The notes under the pieces are model-generated. The model did no database searches, was not told the origin of the DNA, and was given only the letters and a program-made list of their open reading frames with translations. From contig DAOSZN010000005.1 in assembly GCA_035593725.1 (NCBI GenBank), positions 1 to 64,000 on the forward strand: 64,000 nt of DNA, written 5' to 3'. The stretch comes from UBA4971 sp029551185. GTDB taxonomy: Bacteria > Bacillota > SHA-98 > UBA4971. Position numbers and translations under genes: made by a program. Positions 25,902-35,581 of the stretch are shown piece after piece; position 1 is the first letter of the stretch, and each line of letters opens with the position of its first letter.

Positions 25902-26068
25902 TTCCCTCCCCCCAGGCATATTTACATCCTGGCGCATTCACATTCTTACATGACTGGAGTGCAGCTCATCTCTTGCAACTACATTCGCTTCCAGTCCTCG
26001 CTATAGTCTATGTAACAGAGGTGTACGAAGTCACCATTCCGAAGATTTCCACGGCCTCAGAGGTTGAA

Positions 26069-26097
26069 TTGACAAGCCGATACCTAACTCATATAAT
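26069..26097 (+). promoter_or_regulatory. Consensus sigma-A promoter of secDF
   Basis: TTGACA (26069-26074), 17 bp, TATAAT (26092-26097): a perfect match. The transcript would start near 26104, about 37 nt before the secD ATG at 26141. Confidence 0.9.
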
Positions 26098-26140
26098 GGG
26101 GTTGTGCAAATTCCGGGGTGGTGAAGGAGGAACCCAGTGT

Positions 26141-27334
26141 ATGAGGCCAGGAATCATCTGGAGGTTTGTAGGCGTAGCTATAATTGTGGTCGTATGCGCC
26201 CTGGCCATCTGGAAGCTCCCGATTAATCTTGGGCTTGATCTGCGTGGTGGTACTCGCTTGGTCCTCGAAGCTAAGGATACCGAAACAGTCAAGGCTGATG
26301 ATGATGCTGTTAACCGCGCAAAGGAAGTCATTGAGAGACGGGTGAACCAGTTGGGTGTCGCTGAGCCTGTGATTTACAGGCAAGGAGCAAGGCGTATTAT
26401 TGTGGAACTGGCAGGGGTAAAAGACCCACATAGAGCCAGGGAGATTGTGGGGCGCACTGCTCAGTTAGAGTTCAGGGATGAGCGCGGTAATGTAATTATG
26501 ACCGGTAATGATTTAAAAACAGCGGTAGCAGGGTATGACCAGTATAGTCGCCCTGCAGTAAACTTTGAGCTTTCGCCGGAGGGCGCAAGAAAATTTGAAA
26601 AAGCGACTTTGGAAAACATCGGGCGTAGGATCGCCATATACCTTGATGAGGAACTGCTTTCAGCGCCGGTAGTCCAAAACGTTATCAAAGACAAAGGCCA
26701 GATTACCGGGTTGGGCAGCATGGAAAAGGCGAAAGACCTCTCTATGATGCTGCGAGCAGGGGCTCTTCCTGTACCTTTGGAAGTACTTCACTCTGAAGTT
26801 CTAGAGCCTACCCTTGGCCAAGAAGCCGTCGACCAGAGTAAAGTTGCTGCTCTTATCGGCGCTTCCCTGGTTGTCATGTTTATGCTGTTTGTCTATAAGA
26901 TCCCCGGACTTGTGGCAGATATTGCGCTCGCAATATATGCGATGATAGTGGTCGCTGCCTTAGTGAGCCTCAAGGCTGTGCTGACTTTGCCGGGAATAGC
27001 AGGTCTTATTCTTTCAGTGGGCATGGCTGTGGATGCTAACGTTATCATTTTTGAGAGGATAAAAGAAGAGCTTCGCAGCGGCAAGCGTATACGGGCAGCC
27101 ATCGAAGCCGGGTTTTCCCGTGCTTTCGGGTGTATTCTCGATTCGAACATAACAACCCTGATTACTGCAGGCGCTCTTTACGCATTTGGTTCAGGCGCTG
27201 TCAGGGGATTTGCAGTCACGCTTGGATTAGGGATTTTAGCCAGCATGTTCACAGCTGTAGTTGTAACAAAGCTAATCCTTGTTGCGATAGTAGACAGGAA
27301 TCCTGAAAAATATGGAAAGTATTTCGGAGCTTAG
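26141..27334 (+). CDS. secD: Protein translocase subunit SecD
   Basis: 397 residues. One N-terminal helix, the periplasmic-type P1 region after the LGLDLRGGTRLVLEA signature (about 30-44), then five C-terminal helices with VGMAVDANVIIFERIKEE. SecDF uses the proton or sodium gradient to pull exported proteins through SecYEG. ATG 26141 lies ten bases after AAGGAGG and 37 nt after a consensus promoter; the frame is open from 25973 but upstream of the promoter. SecF follows at once. Confidence 0.96.
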   Translation: MRPGIIWRFVGVAIIVVVCALAIWKLPINLGLDLRGGTRLVLEAKDTETVKADDDAVNRAKEVIERRVNQLGVAEPVIYRQGARRIIVELAGVKDPHRAREIVGRTAQLEFRDERGNVIMTGNDLKTAVAGYDQYSRPAVNFELSPEGARKFEKATLENIGRRIAIYLDEELLSAPVVQNVIKDKGQITGLGSMEKAKDLSMMLRAGALPVPLEVLHSEVLEPTLGQEAVDQSKVAALIGASLVVMFMLFVYKIPGLVADIALAIYAMIVVAALVSLKAVLTLPGIAGLILSVGMAVDANVIIFERIKEELRSGKRIRAAIEAGFSRAFGCILDSNITTLITAGALYAFGSGAVRGFAVTLGLGILASMFTAVVVTKLILVAIVDRNPEKYGKYFGA

Positions 27335-27347
27335 GGAGGTCGGCGCA

Positions 27348-28274
27348 TTGGATATCATCGGCAAGAGAAGAACATACCTTGCCATCTCGGCCATCCTGGT
27401 TGTCATAGGAGTAGTCACTCTGGCAGTGAAAGGCCTTAATCTGGGAGTGGACTTCACAGGTGGATCCCTTATTAGGCTCAGGTTTGAGAGGTCGGTTACA
27501 GCCGGTGAAGTCAGTAGCGTTCTGACAAGCGACGCTTTGGCTGACATGAACCTTGGAAAAGCTGTTATCCAGCCTATTCGTGGCACTTGTGACGTGCAGG
27601 TGAGAGCGCAGGTTGAAGGCAAACCCTTAAGCGATCTGCAAGTGAACAAGATAATAGATGAGCTGTCGAAGAGCCTCGGCTATGTCAGCCTGGTGGAATC
27701 TCAGATGGTGGAGGCTGTTATAGGAAAGGAACTCCTTAATAAAGCGATCCTTGCCATAACGCTTTCATGTGTTGGTATTGTGGCATACGTATCTTTGAGA
27801 TTCGAATTTAAATTCGGTGTTGCTGCTGTTTGCGCATTGATCCACGATACCATCATTGTTCTCGGGGTGTTCGCTCTCCTCGGCAGGCAGGTGAACAGCC
27901 CGTTTATTGCTGCTATCCTCACAATTATCGGTTACTCCATCAATGATACTATAGTGATTTACGATAAGATCCGAGAGAACCTGAAGTTCAGAAAGAAGGA
28001 GACCATTGAGGAAATAGCCAATAGCAGCATACTTCAGACTATGACGAGATCAATCAATACAGTCGTTACTACTCTCTTGGCAGTACTTGCCTTGTACTTC
28101 TTCGGCGGCGCCAGTATAAAGGATTTCAGTCTTGCCATTATCTTAGGCCTTATTGCCGGGACATACTCGTCAATATGCATAGCGCCTTCGATTTGGGTGG
28201 AGTGGACGCTATGGGACAAAGAGCGGAAGATGCGTCAAGTCACTTCCGGAAGAATGAGTCCCAAGGACGCTTAG
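27348..28274 (+). CDS. secF: Protein translocase subunit SecF
   Basis: 308 residues with DIIGKRRTYLAIS at the start, the GVDFTGGSLI signature, and six membrane helices including IGYSINDTIVIYDKIREN. TTG 27348 lies eight bases after AGGGAGG and gives the family N-terminus; ATG 27312 within secD is less likely. secD and secF are separate genes, unlike the fused form of Bacillus. The transcript ends facing the convergent ATPase gene. Confidence 0.96.
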   Translation: MDIIGKRRTYLAISAILVVIGVVTLAVKGLNLGVDFTGGSLIRLRFERSVTAGEVSSVLTSDALADMNLGKAVIQPIRGTCDVQVRAQVEGKPLSDLQVNKIIDELSKSLGYVSLVESQMVEAVIGKELLNKAILAITLSCVGIVAYVSLRFEFKFGVAAVCALIHDTIIVLGVFALLGRQVNSPFIAAILTIIGYSINDTIVIYDKIRENLKFRKKETIEEIANSSILQTMTRSINTVVTTLLAVLALYFFGGASIKDFSLAIILGLIAGTYSSICIAPSIWVEWTLWDKERKMRQVTSGRMSPKDA

Positions 28275-28335
28275 GCTTTTACTGACGTCTCGGAAATCCT
28301 CGCTTGAGAGCATCAGCGAACAGGCGAGTAGGATA

Positions 28336-31104
28336 TCAAACCCGTATTACGGAAGTGCGCCTTTTTATAAGGCGCCTTGCTTTTTCAATGATGACCACAA
28401 AGATACCGGACCATCCTGAAAGCAGGAATATAATAATCCAGTCGAACCCGTCAAGGGCGACAGTGTGAAACACGCCTTGGGCAACAGGTAAGTAAACAGC
28501 TAAGAGCTGCATGGCGCCGGATATAGCTACAGCGCCTATAAGGTATATGTTTGTTCTGAGATCGGTTTCTGATAGACGGTGATACTCTGACCGACAATGA
28601 AACACGTAAATGAGTTGCGCCATCACGAGGCAGGTAAACGCGACAGTCCTCGCTCTTTTGATTTCTCCGCAAAGCGCCAAGGATATTATGAACGCACAAA
28701 TAGTTGAGATTCCGATAATAACGCCTTGAGAAGCTATCTTCAGTCCTAAACCCTCAGAGAATACCCCCTCCCGAGGACGGCGGGGTTTTCGGGACATAGC
28801 TTGAGGATCCAAAGGGTCCATAGTGAGGGCAATTGCAGGGAGACCGTCTGTCACCAGATTCATCCATAGAATCTGAATAGGAACCAGGGGCAGCGGAAGA
28901 CCTATGATCACTGCTACCAGCATTGTCAAGACTTCTCCTGCGTTGCATGCCAAGAGATATCTGATGAACTTGCGGATATTGTCGTATATTGCCCTGCCTT
29001 CTTCTACTGCAGCTACGATAGTGGCGTAGTTGTCATCTGCCAATACCATGGCTGCAGCCTCCCTGGTGACGTCGGTTCCTGAAAGCCCCATTGCGATTCC
29101 GATGTCCGCTTCTTTTATGGCAGGGGCGTCGTTTACTCCGTCACCTGTCATTGCCACGATATGCCCGTGGGCTTTCAAGGCTTTCACTATCCTTAGCTTA
29201 TGTTCAGGGTTTACCCTCGCAAATACCCTTGAGTTCTCTACACATTCCAAGAGCCGGTCGTCAGTCATACTGTCAAGTTCAGCCCCGCATATAGCAAGAT
29301 CGCCTTCTCCTGCAAGACCTAATGAGCGAGCTACTGAAAGAGCGGTGTCGAGATGGTCTCCGGTAATCATTACTGTGCGAACCCCTGCGCCTTTGGCTAA
29401 GGCGATTGATTTTCTTACTTCTTCACGGGGAGGGTCTTCCATCCCGACAAGTCCCACAAGGATGAGATTTGTTTCAACGTTTTCCAGGTCTTTTCCGCGG
29501 AGTTCAGGCAAATGACGATACGCCAGTGCAAGAACGCGAAGCCCCTGAGACGCCATGCGTGAGTTTTCACTGAGAATTCTTCTTCTCTCCCCGGGAGACA
29601 TCTCCAGCACCCTACCTGACTCAAGTATGCCTGTGCATAAACTGACAATGACTTCAGGCGCACCTTTTGTATAAGCGACGAGCCCTTTTGATTCTCGATA
29701 AATCATGGTCATTCTTTTTCTTTCAGGATCGAAAGGGATCTCATGCACCGGAGAATTGTGCGTACCGCGAGTGTGAAGCGGTAACCCGGCTTTTGCCCCT
29801 GCCACAACAAGGGCGCCTTCTGTAGGGTCTCCAAGGATCTCCCATTTAGGAGCAGGTCCTGTCTTTTGCCTTGACAGAAGTGGCTGTGCAGTCTCTTTCT
29901 TGCGATTTTGGGTTAAAACAGAGTTGTTGCAGTAGAACCCGATTTTCAGGGCGAGCATAAGATGCTCTTCACATCTTGGGTCAACACGCTGTCCTGACAT
30001 GAGAAATTCCCCGTAAGGGGCATATCCTACACCTGTTACTTCCACCCGCTTGCCTCCGATAAAAAACTCCTTTACGGTCATCTCGTTTCTTGTAAGCGTA
30101 CCGGTTTTGTCTGCGCAGATTACTGTGACGCACCCGAGAGTCTCCACTGCCGGGAGCTTTCGAATGATCGCATTACGTCTTCCCATGCGCTGAACCCCCA
30201 AGGCTAAGGCAATTGTGACTACTGCGGGAAGGCCTTCAGGGATTGCTGCCACCGCCAGACTGACACCGGACATTATCATTTCTATAGGGTCACCGCCGCG
30301 CATGAAACCTGCGATCGCCACAAAAGCGCATAGAGTGACACTGACCGCCACAAGAATGCGTCCCAAGTGTTCTAATCTATGCTGCAACGGAGTGGTCTCG
30401 TCTTTATCCTCTTGAACCATATGCGCGATTTTCCCTATCTCAGTAGACATGCCTGTTCCTACCACAATTCCTTTTCCATGTCCCCTTGTCACCACAGTGC
30501 CCATGAAAACCATGTTGCGCCTGTCACCCAAAGCGGCTGCGGCAGGGAGAAGGTCATGGACTGTTTTTGCTACCGGAAATGATTCGCCGGTAAGAATGGA
30601 TTCTTCAATTTCCAAGCCTGCAGCCTCAATGAGACGGGCATCCGCTGCTATTCTGCCGCCAACCTCGATAACAAGGATATCCCCTGGAGCTATTTCGCAT
30701 GCCTTAACCTCGATTTGGACTCCGTCTCTGATAATCTTTGCGGTAGGGGCTGCAAGCTGTTGAAGCGCTTCCAAGGAGCGTTCCGCGCGATACTCTTGGA
30801 TGAATCCGAGAAAAGCGTTAAGTACCACAATGGTGATAATGGTGATACAATCGCCAAGTTCTCCGAGGACAAGAGACGCTAAAGCGGCAACGATGAGAAC
30901 AAGCACCATAAAATCGTGGAATTGGCTGATGAGAATCTGAAAGGGAGAGACTTTCTTAACTTTCTCCAGCATGTTTTTTCCCACATGACTGAGCCGTCGC
31001 TCTGCTTCTCTTTCTGTAAGCCCTGAAATGACGCTGGTTTTCAGAAGGGAAGCCGTGACAGAAGGACTGAGTGTATGCCATAGGTGTTCGGAAGGGACCT
31101 GCAA
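28336..31104 (-). CDS. Cation-transporting P-type ATPase, Ca2+ (PMR1/SERCA-like) type
   Basis: 922 residues on the minus strand. An N-terminal cation-ATPase domain is followed by the actuator LTGES, the phosphorylation motif CADKTGTLTRNE, hinge MTGDGVNDAPAIKEADIG and about ten membrane helices. AAIPEGLPAVVTIALALG in M4 carries the PEGLP of Ca2+ pumps, and NAGEVLTMLVAV in M5 fits calcium site II. Probable role: calcium (or manganese) efflux energised by ATP. TTG start at 31104 with GAGGGGG upstream. It is a single gene, divergent from rqcH and convergent with secF. Confidence 0.93.
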   Translation of the reverse strand: MQVPSEHLWHTLSPSVTASLLKTSVISGLTEREAERRLSHVGKNMLEKVKKVSPFQILISQFHDFMVLVLIVAALASLVLGELGDCITIITIVVLNAFLGFIQEYRAERSLEALQQLAAPTAKIIRDGVQIEVKACEIAPGDILVIEVGGRIAADARLIEAAGLEIEESILTGESFPVAKTVHDLLPAAAALGDRRNMVFMGTVVTRGHGKGIVVGTGMSTEIGKIAHMVQEDKDETTPLQHRLEHLGRILVAVSVTLCAFVAIAGFMRGGDPIEMIMSGVSLAVAAIPEGLPAVVTIALALGVQRMGRRNAIIRKLPAVETLGCVTVICADKTGTLTRNEMTVKEFFIGGKRVEVTGVGYAPYGEFLMSGQRVDPRCEEHLMLALKIGFYCNNSVLTQNRKKETAQPLLSRQKTGPAPKWEILGDPTEGALVVAGAKAGLPLHTRGTHNSPVHEIPFDPERKRMTMIYRESKGLVAYTKGAPEVIVSLCTGILESGRVLEMSPGERRRILSENSRMASQGLRVLALAYRHLPELRGKDLENVETNLILVGLVGMEDPPREEVRKSIALAKGAGVRTVMITGDHLDTALSVARSLGLAGEGDLAICGAELDSMTDDRLLECVENSRVFARVNPEHKLRIVKALKAHGHIVAMTGDGVNDAPAIKEADIGIAMGLSGTDVTREAAAMVLADDNYATIVAAVEEGRAIYDNIRKFIRYLLACNAGEVLTMLVAVIIGLPLPLVPIQILWMNLVTDGLPAIALTMDPLDPQAMSRKPRRPREGVFSEGLGLKIASQGVIIGISTICAFIISLALCGEIKRARTVAFTCLVMAQLIYVFHCRSEYHRLSETDLRTNIYLIGAVAISGAMQLLAVYLPVAQGVFHTVALDGFDWIIIFLLSGWSGIFVVIIEKARRLIKRRTSVIRV

Positions 31105-31175
31105 GGCACAAAACCCCCTCTACTTAAGGCTGTCAATAATCATTGATATTCACTTGTCCAAAGGATAATGTCTTG

Positions 31176-31205
31176 TTGACCGGACCTGGATCGGTTCCCT
31201 ATACT
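31176..31205 (+). promoter_or_regulatory. Promoter of rqcH
   Basis: TTGACC (31176-31181), 18 bp, TATACT (31200-31205), in the divergent gap between the P-type ATPase gene and rqcH. Confidence 0.7.
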
Positions 31206-31231
31206 ATTCTTGATAGGAGTTGGTGGTATTG

Positions 31232-32914
31232 ATGTTTGACGGCCTTGTAATGGCTGCGGTAGCCTCTGAGTTGAGACAGAATCTGCTCGGAGCGAGGGTA
31301 GACAAGATCTACCAGCCATCAGATCTCGAGATTGTCATAACTGTGCGGCAACCCGGAAGGAACATCATGGTTTTAGCGTCGTCAGAGCCTCGGGCGGCTC
31401 GCGTTCATATTACACAGGCGGAACGTAAGAATCCGTATGTTCCGCCTCCGTTCTGTATGCTTCTTAGGAAATACCTTATAGGTTCAAGGATTAACCTGGT
31501 TGATCAGGTGGGTCTTGACAGAATCTTAAGGATTACATTCTCACGATCCAAGGAAGAGACCTCAAAGTCGTTGATAATCGAGGTAATGGGGAGACACAGC
31601 AATATCGCGCTTATTGATGAAGGTTCAAATATGATCTTAGACAGCATAAAGCATATCGGTTCTGATGTGAGCAGAGTCCGCCAGATGGGTCCCGGAATTC
31701 AGTATGTGCTTCCTCCTGCTCAGGACAAGTTGAATATCCTGTCTGTGTCCAAAGACGGTTTGGATGAGGCGTTATGCAAGTTTCAAGAGAACATGCCCTC
31801 TGTATCCCTCAATAGATTTCTGGTGTCCCGACTTGAGGGGTTCGGCCAAGAGTCAGCTGCCCGGGTTCTTCATGAAGCAGGCCTCTTTCCTAATGAGCCA
31901 TGCTCCGATCTTAACAGGGAGGGAGAGGCAAGACTTTGGGATGTCTTGTTGAAATTGGCCGATTCTGTTAGGGACGGGAGCTTTCTGCCATGTCCGAGTC
32001 AGCTCCTGGATTCTGCGTACTCGTTTAAAGAAGACGAAGATGCCCTCTCAGGCCAAAGGGCGGAACTCCTTAACGTGGTAGACTCGAATATCTCAAGATG
32101 CAAAAGGAAATGGAAGGCTCAGAGTGATGAAGTATCCCAAGCCAATAAGGATTTGGAGTGTCGGAGACTAGGCGAGCTGCTACTGACTAATGCCCCACGT
32201 ATAAGTGTAGGAGCAAGTCGGGCGAAACTGACGGATTACTTTGACCCTGAAGGCAAATGCATCGAGGTTCAACTTGATCCCAGGCTGTCGCCGTATGAGA
32301 ACGCGGAGCGCAACTTCGAAAGATACAGGCGTGCAAAACGAGTATTGGAAAATGGTTCTAAACAAATGGAGATGACCCGGGCCGAATTGGAATACTTAGA
32401 ACAGGTATCGACAACCATCAAACAAGCGGATAGGTTAAGAGAGATGGAAGCTATCCGTCTTGAACTTATAGAGCAGGGCTATCTTGAGGAGATTCATGGC
32501 AAGAAGTCAGTGCAAAAGAAGCAGAAGACTTCAAACGAGGCTGCGCTGTTGTCCTTTATTGTTGACGGCTATGTTGTTATTGTGGGCAGGAATAATAAAG
32601 AAAATGATTTGATTACCATGAAGATTGCAGCCGCAGATGACGTATGGATGCATGCCCGCGGTATTCCAGGCGCGCACGTCATAATACGAACAGATTCAGC
32701 AAAAGGCGAACTCTCCGAAGGAACCCTTATGACTGCTGCAGGGATTGCCGCTTACTTCAGCAAAGGCAGAACCTCCCGGAAAGTAGCAGTGGACTATACC
32801 TTAAGGAGACATGTTAGAAAACCTAAAAGCGCAAGGCCGGGTATGGTCATATATGATCATGAGAAGACGATTATCTCAGCGCCTGCTCTTCCTGCCTCTG
32901 ATATCAGGCAGTAG
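31232..32914 (+). CDS. rqcH: Ribosome quality-control factor RqcH (NFACT family)
   Basis: RqcH binds stalled 50S-peptidyl-tRNA complexes and adds C-terminal alanine tails that mark the chain for degradation. 560 residues: NFACT-N domain beginning MFDGLVMAAVASEL with the conserved Asp-Arg pair at about 96-97 (GLDRILRITF), a central coiled coil (about 275-430) and the NFACT-R domain (DVWMHARGIPGAHVIIRT). ATG 31232 gives the family start; TTG 31229 has slightly better spacing to AGGAG. It was formerly annotated as a fibronectin-binding protein. It has its own promoter. Confidence 0.94.
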   Translation: MFDGLVMAAVASELRQNLLGARVDKIYQPSDLEIVITVRQPGRNIMVLASSEPRAARVHITQAERKNPYVPPPFCMLLRKYLIGSRINLVDQVGLDRILRITFSRSKEETSKSLIIEVMGRHSNIALIDEGSNMILDSIKHIGSDVSRVRQMGPGIQYVLPPAQDKLNILSVSKDGLDEALCKFQENMPSVSLNRFLVSRLEGFGQESAARVLHEAGLFPNEPCSDLNREGEARLWDVLLKLADSVRDGSFLPCPSQLLDSAYSFKEDEDALSGQRAELLNVVDSNISRCKRKWKAQSDEVSQANKDLECRRLGELLLTNAPRISVGASRAKLTDYFDPEGKCIEVQLDPRLSPYENAERNFERYRRAKRVLENGSKQMEMTRAELEYLEQVSTTIKQADRLREMEAIRLELIEQGYLEEIHGKKSVQKKQKTSNEAALLSFIVDGYVVIVGRNNKENDLITMKIAAADDVWMHARGIPGAHVIIRTDSAKGELSEGTLMTAAGIAAYFSKGRTSRKVAVDYTLRRHVRKPKSARPGMVIYDHEKTIISAPALPASDIRQ

Positions 32915-34031
32915 CTTCCCTGACCTTACGTTCTAATTCAAGGACTTCTCCGAGAATACGGTCGCCTAAGCGCTCAACTGCCGGAAAGTCCATACTTTCT
33001 GAGTAGATGGCTTGGACCTTATCATATTCCTGTTTAGCCTTTTTCAGAAACTCAATGGCTCTTTGGAATGCCTGATGAAAACGCTGTTTTGAGTCTGCAA
33101 TAACCGAGTCGTACTTAGCGACAGTCTTATCAGATACAGCTTGGCGTGTCTCTATGATTCGGTCAATGTCTTTCATCGGGTCAATGAGATGGGGCCAGGA
33201 TGAACTTACCAACGCCACCTCAAGTTCAGGTATGACTATATGCTCTGTTTTTGACGGGTCAAGGGGACAATGGTAAATCTCAACATCGAGTCCGTGGCAG
33301 AGCGCAGTCTCCGCCACCTTCTTGACGATAGTTGATTTTCCTGTGCCGGGTTCACCGCTTAGGATATACCTCCGCGACATGTGTCCTATCACTGTCTGTA
33401 GGTGGTTGATAGGCCCTGATGCTGTTACAGCGCTGGCAAAGAGATGCCGTGGTCTGCCTGGGTTGCGCGATACCTCTGTACCGTGCAACATATCAGACCC
33501 GAGCTCTTCCGCCATGCAGTTTAGGCACCCAAGATCAAGGGCTTGAAAGTAACACGCCTCCCAATCATCATGGATGATTCGCGCCTCTTTCAGATAGCGG
33601 AACGCCCTTTCGAAAAGTGTTGACACCTCTTTTAATGTCTCCACTATCTCTTGTCTATAGGTGCGAAGCTTCTTTTTATTGAGAAAGTCTCCTAGGTTGA
33701 TAATATGTTCGACTATTCCGGGGAATCGTGGTTCCAGAATATGCGGGGGAGTCCCGTCAAAGAGTGCAAGCCCCAATTTTGGGACAACCACCCCATCGTA
33801 CGAGGCCGCATCTTGCGAGCAGCAAGCATATTCGGTATCGTAACCCATATCCAGGAGGGCTGTTCCTATTCGCTTTATCAATGTAGACTTTCCTATGCCT
33901 GGCCCGCCTTTTATGATGATGATCATGTTCCCGTCAGGGTCGATCATGTAATCGTAGAATGAGAAAAAGCCTTCAGGCGTATTTGCGCCGGGGAAGACTT
34001 TTTTCGGCCTACCTCGACTTTGAGATTGCAT
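32904..34031 (-). CDS. Two-P-loop ATPase of the PRK06851 type
   Basis: 375 residues, minus strand, stop overlapping the rqcH end by 11 bases tail to tail. Two Walker A motifs are visible, GGPGIGKST (about residue 42) and GEPGTGKST (about 230). Each is followed by a matching repeat: a cysteine-rich strand, then VVVPKLGLALFDG...PHILEPRFPG in the first half and IVIPELEVALVSS...PHLIDPMKD in the second. The protein is therefore an internally duplicated NTPase. It resembles a conserved Clostridia family of unknown function. ATG 34031 after GGAGGGAG. The Cys in YACCSQD and YHCPLD may bind metal. Confidence 0.8.
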   Translation of the reverse strand: MQSQSRGRPKKVFPGANTPEGFFSFYDYMIDPDGNMIIIIKGGPGIGKSTLIKRIGTALLDMGYDTEYACCSQDAASYDGVVVPKLGLALFDGTPPHILEPRFPGIVEHIINLGDFLNKKKLRTYRQEIVETLKEVSTLFERAFRYLKEARIIHDDWEACYFQALDLGCLNCMAEELGSDMLHGTEVSRNPGRPRHLFASAVTASGPINHLQTVIGHMSRRYILSGEPGTGKSTIVKKVAETALCHGLDVEIYHCPLDPSKTEHIVIPELEVALVSSSWPHLIDPMKDIDRIIETRQAVSDKTVAKYDSVIADSKQRFHQAFQRAIEFLKKAKQEYDKVQAIYSESMDFPAVERLGDRILGEVLELERKVREATA

Positions 34032-34331
34032 ATTCTCCCTCCTGGCTGTATGTAAAAATATATAATAGTCCTTTTTGCCCGAAGGTATTGGCCTTTCAGG
34101 CGATGCGACTTTAGCGGCGAGAGGGGCCGGGGATTTGAGCCGACCCAATCAAGCGCTTCATACAACATGGTATTGTCCGAAGAAGGCTTTGGTGCTTGGA
34201 TATGTCGGACCTGCCTGCCTTTTGGAGCATAAATATCGGTTTTCCCACGTATAAAGCGGTAATTCATGGCAAAAACCCTTGTAGAGACCAAATGCGCTGT
34301 AGTAGAATAGGTAGCAAGGGGAATGTAGATA

Positions 34332-35210
34332 ATGCCTTATAGTATGACAGGTTATGGCCGTGGTGAGAGTCCGGGGCCGGAATTTAATTGCATAGTTGAG
34401 ATGCGCTCTGTCAATCACCGTTATCGGGACATATTTCTTCGCCTTCCACGAGAGCTTTCAGAATTCGAGGATAGGCTGAGGCGGCTTGTGGCGAAACACT
34501 TTGACCGTGGACGTATAGATGTTTCAGTAACTCTGGAGGAAGCAGGAGAAAGCCTAACCGCTGTCAAAACTAATCGTAGCCTGATAGATTCATATGTGCA
34601 TCATACCCGACAACTTGCGGACGATTTGGGATTGCCATGGGATTTGGGTGTTCATGACCTCATCTCGCTGCCTGGTGTTATGGAGTTAGTCCCTATGCAG
34701 GTTGATTGTGAGATAATCTGGAGCCGGTTAGAAGAGTCGACTCTCTCAGCTATAACGGGGTTGCAAGAGATGAGGTCGAAAGAGGGCAGGTTTTTGGCTC
34801 AAGATGTTATTGCGAGAACGCAGCTGATTGAGGAACTCATAGAGAGAATCGCAGAACGCGCTCCTCGCGTTTCAGAAGATTATAAGATGAAGCTTAAGGA
34901 GCGTCTCAAGGAGTTCCTTGGTGATACCCTGATTGATGAGAGCCGTATTACAATGGAGGCTCTGGTTTATGCTGATAAGAGTGACATTACTGAAGAGCTC
35001 GTAAGACTTAGGAGCCATATTGCTCAGATCTATGAGGTGATTTACCAAGACGAACCCATAGGGCGCCGTCTTGAGTTTCTGGTTCAAGAGATGCAGCGAG
35101 AGGTTAACACGATAGGTTCCAAGGCTCAAGATTCAGATATTTCTCATATGGTTGTGAATATTAAGAGCGAACTTGAGAAAATCAGAGAGCAAATCCAAAA
35201 CATAGAGTAA
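34332..35210 (+). CDS. yicC: YicC family endoribonuclease
   Basis: 292 residues, with MPYSMTGYGRGE at the start, EMRSVNHRYRDIFLRLP, and the C-terminal EPIGRRLEFLVQEMQREVNTIGSKA that defines the family. YicC proteins are metal-dependent endoribonucleases that influence small-RNA stability. ATG 34332 with AAGGGGAATG upstream. It opens the yicC-mihF-remA-gmk-rpoZ-coaBC run; in Bacillus yicC (yloC) is followed directly by remA and gmk. Confidence 0.93.
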   Translation: MPYSMTGYGRGESPGPEFNCIVEMRSVNHRYRDIFLRLPRELSEFEDRLRRLVAKHFDRGRIDVSVTLEEAGESLTAVKTNRSLIDSYVHHTRQLADDLGLPWDLGVHDLISLPGVMELVPMQVDCEIIWSRLEESTLSAITGLQEMRSKEGRFLAQDVIARTQLIEELIERIAERAPRVSEDYKMKLKERLKEFLGDTLIDESRITMEALVYADKSDITEELVRLRSHIAQIYEVIYQDEPIGRRLEFLVQEMQREVNTIGSKAQDSDISHMVVNIKSELEKIREQIQNIE

Positions 35211-35254
35211 CCCCGCCACATGGTAGCAGAGTTTTCCGACAAGGAGGTGAGAGA

Positions 35255-35566
35255 ATGACATTACCAGAACTAAGTCCGGAAGCCAAGAGAGAAGCTCTTA
35301 GGAAAGCCCAGGAAATGCGTTCGCAGAGAGCCAAAGTTCGTGAGGATCTCAAGCAAGGCAGGCTCACCTTGGAGGAAGTCTTGGATAATGCTGATGATGC
35401 GGTAATAGCCAGGATGCGTGTATCTTATCTGTTGGAATCCCTGCCCAGAATCGGGAAAGTAAGAAGCCGCAAGATCATGGAAGAGATTGGCATACATGAA
35501 TCCAGGAGAGTACAGGGATTAGGGGCCAGGCAAAAGGAGGCATTACTAAATAAATTGGCCAAGTAG
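35255..35566 (+). CDS. mihF: Actinobacterial-type integration host factor (mIHF)
   Basis: 103 residues, basic and helical. The block LTLEEVLDNADDAVIARMRVSYLLESLPRIGKVRSRKIMEEIGI, with a helix-two-turn-helix (LPRIGKVRS) and a lid, matches mIHF of Actinobacteria, a nucleoid protein unrelated to HU/IHF. In Mycobacterium the gene also precedes gmk-rpoZ-coaBC, the same order as here, with remA inserted in between. ATG 35255 follows AAGGAGGTGAG. Expected role: sequence-neutral DNA bending and chromosome organisation. Confidence 0.88.
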   Translation: MTLPELSPEAKREALRKAQEMRSQRAKVREDLKQGRLTLEEVLDNADDAVIARMRVSYLLESLPRIGKVRSRKIMEEIGIHESRRVQGLGARQKEALLNKLAK

Positions 35567-35581
35567 GGAGAGGTGTCGGTT

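Noticed and set aside
29030..29515. 161-codon plus-strand frame inside the ATPase gene
   Set aside because: Antisense to an intact P-type ATPase with all motifs; Ser/Pro-rich shadow.
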